This document shows positions 61,801-64,000 of a DNA stretch of 64,000 nucleotides, piece by piece (the first letter of the stretch is position 1; every line of letters starts with the position of its first letter). This DNA comes from Bacillus halotolerans (GTDB taxonomy: Bacteria > Bacillota > Bacilli > Bacillales > Bacillaceae): positions 186,001-250,000 of the forward strand of contig NZ_LPVF01000010.1 of NCBI RefSeq assembly GCF_001517105.1. The letters are read 5' to 3'. The translations under genes and the position numbers were made by a program. A model generated the notes under the pieces. It ran no database searches. It was given only the letters and a program-made list of their open reading frames with translations, and was not told the DNA's origin.

Positions 61801-63412
61801 GTGCTTGAAGGTAAATGGCCAGCGATGTGCTTTTTTGATCTAATTCCTTATATGTAAGAGTCTCCTCTTCGAATACGACCGCTATCGCATCGGGGGTTTT
61901 TTTCGCTTTTTCCTCAAAAATCTCATGTATGCACTTGTCTTTGGAGTCATTTGTCTTTGTCGCATTCCATTGCTCGAACAAGCTGATTTGTTCCTGATCT
62001 AGCTGTAAAGAGTATGTTTCAAGTGATAAAGACGGATCGTTAATGATGTTCTCAGTGAGTTTGATGTAGTTCTCCATCATTCTTTCAATGGAAGATAATT
62101 CATATATATCAGGGTTATACAGAAGATGAAGCACTGTTTCGTTTTCTTGTTCATACACTTCCAGTGCCAGCTCGAATTCCCCTTCTTGCCGAATGTCCTC
62201 GATATATTTGATGCCAAGAGCTTGATATTGCTTCAGCATTTTTTGTAAGCCTGCTGTCTGAAAGAAATTCTGGTAGAGAAAGGCTGTTTGAAAAATCGGA
62301 GAATCCGCTGCTGAGCGGTCTACATTCAGTTCTCTTACCAGTGCCGGAAACGGGTATGCCGCATGGTCAAGTCCGTCTGCCACTGTCAGCTGCAGGTCTC
62401 GAAGGAACTCTTGACATGTTTGGGTTCCTATCTCTTTACTCCGAACAGCCATCATATTAATAAAGTACCCAATGATCGATTCAAAACCGTCTTCAGGCCG
62501 CCCCATTGTCGGGACTCCGACAATGATGTCCTTTTGTTTTGTATAGTGATGCAGCAGCACTTTATAAATACAAAGATACACAACAGATTCGTTCACATCA
62601 TGAGAACGGGCTAACGACTTTATTTGCTTGCTCAGGTTATGAGGGAGCAAGCTTTTGTAAGCTTGCCCCTTATATTTTTGTGCTGAAGGACGGGGACGGT
62701 CGGCCGGCAGCTCAAGAATAGGCAGCGTTCCGGACAGCTGCTCTTTCCAATAAGCAAGGTGCTCAGCCCCTTCTCTAGCGCCCAGCATACGATTTTCCCA
62801 GTCAACAAAGTCAGGATAATCGGCCGGTAAAGTCTGCAGCACCAGCTCTTCGCCTCGCAGCAATTGTTGATACGCCTCTAAAAGCGTCGATATAAATGTC
62901 AGCATTGACACACCGTCAAATATAATATGATGAACCGTGATAAGCACAATGCATGCCTCATTTGACTGATGAAACAGATATGTGCGCATTAACGGACCTG
63001 TTTCCAGATGAAAAGGTTCTTTAGCTTTTTCTTTTAGGCAGGGCAATACCTCAGCTGAATGCATAGCTGAGATATCCGCTTCCTCAAAATGAAGAGCCTG
63101 CGACGGCTGAACCGTTTGATATGGAATGCCATTTTCCTCTTGAATCACACTCGTTAAAACAGGATATTGTTTCTGTACAAACAGAAGGGCTTGCTTGAAC
63201 GTCTCGACATGTAATTTTTTGCTGACGCGAAAGCATAAAGGAATATTATATGCGCCCATATCAGGAGACATTTTTTGAAGCATCCATAACCCTTTTTGAC
63301 CTTCTGAAAGCGGGCTTTTCAACTGACGCTTCATACTTTGAAGATGTTCTTCTACCTCAGTAATCGTTAATTCTCCTGATCTGTAGGCATCGAGAATTTC
63401 TTTATGGTTCAT
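46847..63412 (-). CDS. pksN: hybrid NRPS/trans-AT polyketide synthase PksN
   Basis: 5521 residues from ATG at 63412, four bases after the pksM stop. Domains: condensation (HHIIFDGVS, about 160), adenylation (YIIYTSGSTGQPKG, about 648; alanine is the known bacillaene substrate), PCP (GGDSLLA, about 1046), then three extension modules without integral AT. Module KS cysteines lie near residues 1292 (SNCSSSL), 2775 and 4277 (DTACSSSL). DH domains have HxxxGxxxxP near 1758, 3267 and 4768. KR domains lie near 2212, 3715 and 5262, and ACPs near 2510 and 4010. The last module ends after its KR with no ACP; the MT-ACP is on PksR. Acyl units come from trans acyltransferases encoded elsewhere in the cluster. 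Confidence 0.96.
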   Translation of the reverse strand: MNHKEILDAYRSGELTITEVEEHLQSMKRQLKSPLSEGQKGLWMLQKMSPDMGAYNIPLCFRVSKKLHVETFKQALLFVQKQYPVLTSVIQEENGIPYQTVQPSQALHFEEADISAMHSAEVLPCLKEKAKEPFHLETGPLMRTYLFHQSNEACIVLITVHHIIFDGVSMLTFISTLLEAYQQLLRGEELVLQTLPADYPDFVDWENRMLGAREGAEHLAYWKEQLSGTLPILELPADRPRPSAQKYKGQAYKSLLPHNLSKQIKSLARSHDVNESVVYLCIYKVLLHHYTKQKDIIVGVPTMGRPEDGFESIIGYFINMMAVRSKEIGTQTCQEFLRDLQLTVADGLDHAAYPFPALVRELNVDRSAADSPIFQTAFLYQNFFQTAGLQKMLKQYQALGIKYIEDIRQEGEFELALEVYEQENETVLHLLYNPDIYELSSIERMMENYIKLTENIINDPSLSLETYSLQLDQEQISLFEQWNATKTNDSKDKCIHEIFEEKAKKTPDAIAVVFEEETLTYKELDQKSTSLAIYLQAQGAGPERPVGICAERSFDMLIGILGILKAGGAYVPLDPNFPQERLAYMLKDSEASIVLTQSKAHDKVNKITDDNVKVINIDLACSQTDTAQQKSELKREVKPHHLAYIIYTSGSTGQPKGVMVEHQSIMNTLNFLESQYPVTAGDAYLLKTNYVFDVSISEIFGWFIGNGRLIILPPDGEKSPQLCMDVIEKYHVTHVNFVPAMLHVFLETAKDNRKFTEEGPIKYMMVAGEAFPKELVKKAVSIFKNCRVENIYGPTEASIYATYFGCGTGDIASHHTPIGKPVSNTKIYIVDQHLKPVPIGKPGELCIAGDGLARGYYNQPGLTAETFIDNPFEAGTKLYKSGDSARWLPDGNIEYLGRIDSQVKIRGFRIELGAIETKLSEYPGILDQAVVVKQLEGHKKLAAYYTEQIGHPPIDLNDLRRCLKSSLPEYMIPAHFIRLDEMPLTPSGKVNRKELEHRKVILNHRKTQHLQLSEVEGKVQLIWEDMLKVSGFGPEDGFFDVGGDSLLAVAVAERIQKEFDCEFSVTELFEYANIRASSQYIIEMKNTDAADIPQNESKQNVKRVKQTEQTEQQALPLYFEDSIAIVGISCQFPGAKNHHEFWNQIKEGKESIQFFSKEELREYGVPEELIQHPDYVPVQSVIEGKDLFDPGFFQISPKDAEFMDPQLRLLLLHSWKAIEDAGYVAKEIPETSVYMSASNNSYRTLLPKERTEGHESPDGYVSWVLAQSGTIPTMISHKLGLKGPSYFVHSNCSSSLVGLYQAYKSLTAGESEYALVGGATLHAQSGIGYVHQNGLNFSSDGHVKAFDAAADGMAGGEGVAVVLLKKAVDAVRDGDHIYAIMRGIGINNDGADKAGFYAPSVKGQTEVIQSVLDETDIHPETISYIEAHGTGTKLGDPIEISALNKVYRQYTDKTQFCGIGSVKTNIGHLDTAAGLAGCIKVAMSLSHNELAPTINCQEPNPNIHFDSSPFYVVRERKLLQKNQGVHRAALSSFGLGGTNAHAIFEQYENAQDTRADNEGNPPYLIPVSAKNRERLQAYVKELLTFVSQNDLTQHSLRDLAYTFQIGREAMDTRVIFMASDLEEWKLQLERFVNGQPLTEGCIQGEKTRVKSADLLLGDEETEELVASWMSKGKLKKLAEVWAKGFQVEWRHLYPNAKPRRMSLPTYPFAEERYWPDISTGNRKTAEPRLHPLVHQNTSVLSEQRFSSCFTGQEYFIAEHIIKGMAILPAAVTLEMARAAIEQGIGGLDDEESGIRLKHVVWMRPVVAGDEPVTVNIGLYDEDGGHILYRMYGEPESADADPIVYNQGIAELFQPKHAEVLDLEAIKNQCNQGFMDTSLFYEGMIGADYGPGYKSVETVYKGDGQLLAKLSLPGSVSHTAADYALHPSLLDGALQAAEYLQNVTRAELSDSEDFKAALPFALEELEVFHECVSDMWVYVQFNSNNKPGDLIQKVDIDLCDEHGSVCIRMKGFSTRVMENDIQTESSHSETLLLQPVWKEQKAGGTADKEYAEHLVFLCECDQDIRKKIEAEMEHVHVFILEARPASVDGRFHSYTEQVFRKVQALIREKPKGDILIQIVTSAEGEQRLFSGLTGLLKTAELETAKLTGQMIEISSEESGESIARKLKENQISSGTHIRYQNGTRFIADWSEMKAASRNISMPWKDGGVYLITGGAGGLGLMFAKEIAEQTKNATVVLTGRSPLNDNKRGKIEELRAIGAEITYQQMDVADKIAVYQLMNNIQKEHGRLDGILHSAGIIKDSYLAKKSAEDLHDVLAPKVKGLVHLDEASKDLALDVFILFSSLSGSLGSIGQADYAAANVFMDMYAGYRSTLAEQGQRHGKTLSVNWPLWKEGGMKVDRETEKRLVQLAGIVPLEAKQGIQAFYQAFNSEASQVMVMEGNVQKIKQNMLSKTASAPIEKRETESMTEPAKSIDTGSLLDKVKAMLKREVAKLLKVPFETIDDHAEMTVYGFDSISMTEFTNHINRAYKLALTPTVFFDHPTIHEFGKHLSEEYQAVFAKTFAVRTRSKVQAQPAFEQDKTIHGTSKRRRKQPVMHPATIQSESGPEPIAIVGISGIFPMAKDVDAYWKNLKEGKDCMTEIPKDRWDWREYEGDPAKEANKTNVRWGGFIDGIAEFDPLFFGISPREAEQMEPQQRLLLTYAWKAIEDAGYSAKSLSGTKTGVFIGTGNTGYSSLFSKANSAIEGSAAANTSPSVGPNRVSYFLNLHGPSEPIDTACSSSLVAIHHAISSIEEGTCEMALAGGVNTIILPEVYISFDKAGALSKEGKCKTFSNRADGFAHGEGAGILFLKKLKAAEEAGDHIYGVIKGSAVNHGGRAASLTTPNPKAQAEVIQTAFQKAGIDPKTVTYIEAHGTGTELGDPVEINGLKAAFKGLGVKEGDTSANHYCGLGSAKTNIGHLSLAAGAAGIIKILMQLKHKTLVKSLHCEPVNPYIQLENSPFYIVRETEEWKALQNEQGQDLPRRAGVSSFGIGGVNAHVLIEEYIPKADAGSITSITSEHPGIFVLSAKNEARLKEYAQQLAEALDQHIYKNEDLANIAYTLQAGRDAMEERLGIISGSIEDLQDKLKDYAAGKNNVEDVYRGRIDKGTLQMLTEDEEIQEAVEKWMKRGKYAKLLELWVKGLDVDWAKLYGENEPHRISLPTYPFAKDRYWISDYVAKRGSVKADKKASHISASVLHPLMHQNTSNLSEQRFSSIYTGEEFFLADHVVKGQRILPGVAHLEMARAAIEQAAEVQNGQYRITLKNTVWVRPIVVGEQPLQVHIRLFPEEYGDITYEIYGNPETAGDKPIVYSQGGAELHPAADTPVIDLASLRNKCQQTHFSVNEVYDTYKMIGFDYGPAYRGVEKIYTAEHFVLARLSLHPSVLDTISQFSMHPGLMDSALQASSILTGAGDNRLTLPFAVQELEVFGTCSSNMWVYARYSEGSKSTDKVQKRDIDILDENGNVCVRLKGLSFRAAESDPRSAESDQTMETLMFEEKWMSREIDKDGPEPEYERHIIMLCEMNGLSKDSIESKLKGAECIVLESYREGLAERFQDYAEQALETIQSILKSKPQGHVLIQMLTSAQRKHYSFSGLSALLKTAGLENTKLIGQTIEIDTNETMNRIADIVQENKRNTGDQRIKYEKGKRYINELNEIHTPDREIRLPWKDKGVYLITGGAGGLGFIFAKEIASQVKQPVLILTGRSALSADQQSQLSELQRLGARTEYRRVDVTQTEAASELITRITADYGDLHGVIHSAGLLKDNYLMNKTNEELKQVLAPKVKGLVNVDEATEHLALDFFILFSSISSVTGSAGQADYAMANAFMDSYAAYRNALVTAMYRHGQTLSINWPLWKEGGMRVNKETEKMTMKNTGVTAMRTETGIQALYKGLAFGKDNVIVMEGIKDMMREKLSQKPSSEDVPNKPAQEPVTQIARMDQDSLLDQIQDILKQAISQLLKIKTEEIDPDMEFNQYGFDSITLTEFANILNEQYKLDLTPTIFFEHATVSAFAVYLSAEYQNTFSAQFAVPVKEDLPVQPAEKAMKDIRFSTENRFGKPKELPVKKAAEHAPEPEPIAIVGMSGVFPKAKDVEEYWMNLKEGTDCITEVPKDRWDWREYYGDPLKEANKTNVKWGGFIDGVADFDPLFFGISPLEAEQMEPQQRLLMTYAWKAIEEAGHSAQSLSGTKTGLFIGTGNTGYSSLLSNVDIEGSAAANMSPSAGPNRVSYFLNIHGPSEPIDTACSSSLVAIHHAVCAIEAGNCEMAIAGGVNTVVTPQGHIAYDKAGALSKEGKCKTFSDKADGFAVSEGAGILFVKKLKAAERDGDHIYGVIKGSAVNHGGRANSLTTPNPKAQAEVVKTAYLKAGIDPRTVTYIEAHGTGTELGDPVEINGLKAAFKELYEKTGDPSVHASHCGLGSAKTNIGHLSLAAGVAGVIKILLQLKHKTLVKSLHSETINPYIRLEDSPFYIVRESREWKALRDENGRELPRRAGVSSFGIGGVNAHVVIEEYIPKETAPSEQALAVTSQNPGIFVLSAKEEDRLKDQAQQLADFISKHSISDRDLTDIAYTLQEGRDAMEERLGIIAVSVQDLLEKLYLFIEGQTNATNMYRGRANKGILQTLRSDEDIQKTLKNDWEPEVYTKLVELWVAGLKIDWNKMYNGKQPNRISLPTYPFAKERYWITDMKEEAITQKAPTKTVDTAVLHPLVQINTSDLTEQRFSSIFTGAEFFFNDHKVKGKPVMPGVAYLEMVHAAISQAVRGLKDHQSVIHIKNVVWVQPIVADGQPVQVHISLDPQHDGEIAFEIFTEDGENTRKVHSQGSVEIREAGNIPSHNISALQSQCSQSTLSNEQCYELFKAIGIEYGLGFQGIQQLYIGRNQALAELSLPSGVSQTLNEFVLHPSMTDSALQASIGLKLNSGDEQLSLPFALQELEVYSPCTENMWVSVTSRPNEDRIQRLDIDLCDEQGQVCVRIRGISSRVIEEDIQRPGKIKPSDSKASLNGALLMAPVWDQVQTGNSRIIPSADERVVILGGDENSRNAVQRQFPLAKELHIKPHDSIHQLANQLDALGAFDHIVWISPSHVAECEIGDDMIEAQNQNVIQLFRLIKAMLSLGYGEKTISWTVVTANTQCVDQHDIVNPIDAGLHGLIGSMAKEYTNWQIKLIDVDRNEDWPVAEIFSLPFDQEGNTWACRNKTWHKQRLIPVHSNQPVHTKYKHGGVYVVIGGAGGIGEAWSEYVIRTYQAHVVWIGRRTKDTSIQSKLDRLARFGPAPFYIEADAANREDLERAYAAIKQIHREINGIIHSAIVLQDQSLMNMNEERFRNVLSAKVDVSVQMAQVFQKEPLDFALFFSSVQSFARASGQSNYAAGCSFKDAFAHRLSQVWPCTVAVINWSYWGSIGVVSSPDYQRRMAQAGIGSIEAPEAMEALELLLGGPLKQLVMMKMADCGTDNDSGQNDETIEVYPETHSSAIEKLRSYHPGDSTKIQQLL

Positions 63413-63416
63413 ACGA

Positions 63417-64000
63417 TTAACTCCCTTCTATGATGTTTTGCACACTCTTAAAATCCAATTTCCCTTGCGCCACCTCTTGCATCAAACCGATGATTTGCTC
63501 GTCAGTGTACAGGCTGTTGGTTTGATTTTGCGGCAGAGCCTCCGCGCTTCGGTTTTTTCCTTCAGCTTTTAAAGCCACATAAGCAGAAAGCGCTTGGATT
63601 GTCTGGAATTCAAGAAGCTCCCGGCCGGTCAGCTTGATCTGAATGGTCTTTTCTAAATGACGCATCAGCTTTCGGCCAAGAATTGAATCCATCCCGTATT
63701 CTCGAACGTTTCTTTTGAAATTGATTTGATGCCGTGACAGGCTCAGCTCTCGTTCCAGAAATTGTACGATGATGTCTTGAATGTGTTTCTCTTCATTGGA
63801 CTCGTCAGTCTCACTTTGGGCGACTTGTGACGATGGTCTACTATTCTTATCTGATGAGATCCAATAGCGTTCCTTTGCAAATGGATAGCCAGGTAACGGA
63901 ACGATACGGACATTATTGTCTTCATGGAGCAGTTCCCAAGAAATATGATTTCCTTTCGTCCACCAATCTGCTATCTTTTTAAAATCTTTTTCTATGACGA
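63417..64000 (-). CDS. pksM: polyketide synthase PksM, C-terminal end only
   Basis: The frame is open to the window edge. It reads LLHEDNNVRIVPLPGYPFAK, then ERYWISSD, the end of a KS-to-ACP linker. An ACP follows with VREYGMDSILGRKL holding the phosphopantetheine serine, then a C-terminal docking tail (TDEQIIGLMQEVAQGKLDFK) that would contact PksN. Only about 194 residues are inside the window. It is the module upstream of the PksN loading of alanine in the bacillaene assembly line. Confidence 0.9.
   Translation of the reverse strand, partial: VIEKDFKKIADWWTKGNHISWELLHEDNNVRIVPLPGYPFAKERYWISSDKNSRPSSQVAQSETDESNEEKHIQDIIVQFLERELSLSRHQINFKRNVREYGMDSILGRKLMRHLEKTIQIKLTGRELLEFQTIQALSAYVALKAEGKNRSAEALPQNQTNSLYTDEQIIGLMQEVAQGKLDFKSVQNIIEGS

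Overview
The window comes from a low-GC Gram-positive of the Bacillus subtilis species complex. I infer this from the conserved order pksM-pksN-pksR / pksS-ymzB-aprX-ymaE-ymaC-ymaD-ebrBA-ymaG-ymaF-miaA-hfq-ymzC-ymzA-nrdIEF-ymaB-cwlC-spoVK-hflX-ynbB-glnR-glnA. It is read here in reverse relative to the usual B. subtilis map. It is not strain 168 itself: a liquefying alpha-amylase gene sits between ymzC and hfq, and a prophage-type element abuts glnA.

Layout. (1) 1-3700: AT-rich accessory genes, all on the minus strand: a PIN-like nuclease cut by the window edge and three membrane proteins of unknown function, most followed by their own terminator. (2) 3771-16370: the early half of a temperate phage or related element. 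The integrase, a long ImmA-like metalloprotease and a CI-like repressor are on the plus strand. Diverging on the minus strand are a Cro-like gene, a Rha-type antirepressor, small genes, a Gam-like protein, a RecA-like ATPase, an SSB-like protein, a primase-helicase, an ERCC4 nuclease, a metallopeptidase, a cytosine methyltransferase and an ArpU-type late regulator. No terminase, capsid, tail or lysis gene is present. (3) 16441-39090: chromosomal backbone for nitrogen assimilation (glnRA), sporulation (spoVK, cwlC, ymaG), class Ib ribonucleotide reductase, tRNA modification and RNA chaperone (miaA-hfq), SMR efflux (ebrAB) and an intracellular protease (aprX). (4) 39142-64000: the end of the bacillaene (pks) trans-AT polyketide/non-ribosomal peptide cluster: the pksM 3' end, pksN and pksR, with the convergent P450 gene pksS.

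How it works together. The phage switch has three near-identical 17-bp palindromes. One lies inside a strong early promoter. Another lies just past a strong opposing promoter whose transcript would run antisense through the Cro-like gene into the repressor. An iteron cluster at the 3' end of the primase gene looks like the element's origin. In the pks region the PksN/PksR boundary splits a module (KS-DH-KR on PksN, MT-ACP on PksR), and PksR ends in the releasing thioesterase.

Things to treat with care. Two otherwise intact genes, pksR and aprX, are each broken by the loss of one base in an A/T homopolymer, which may be real or a sequencing artefact. The most unusual observation is a 158-codon open frame nested out of phase inside the phage methyltransferase gene, whose sequence looks like a genuine phage protein.
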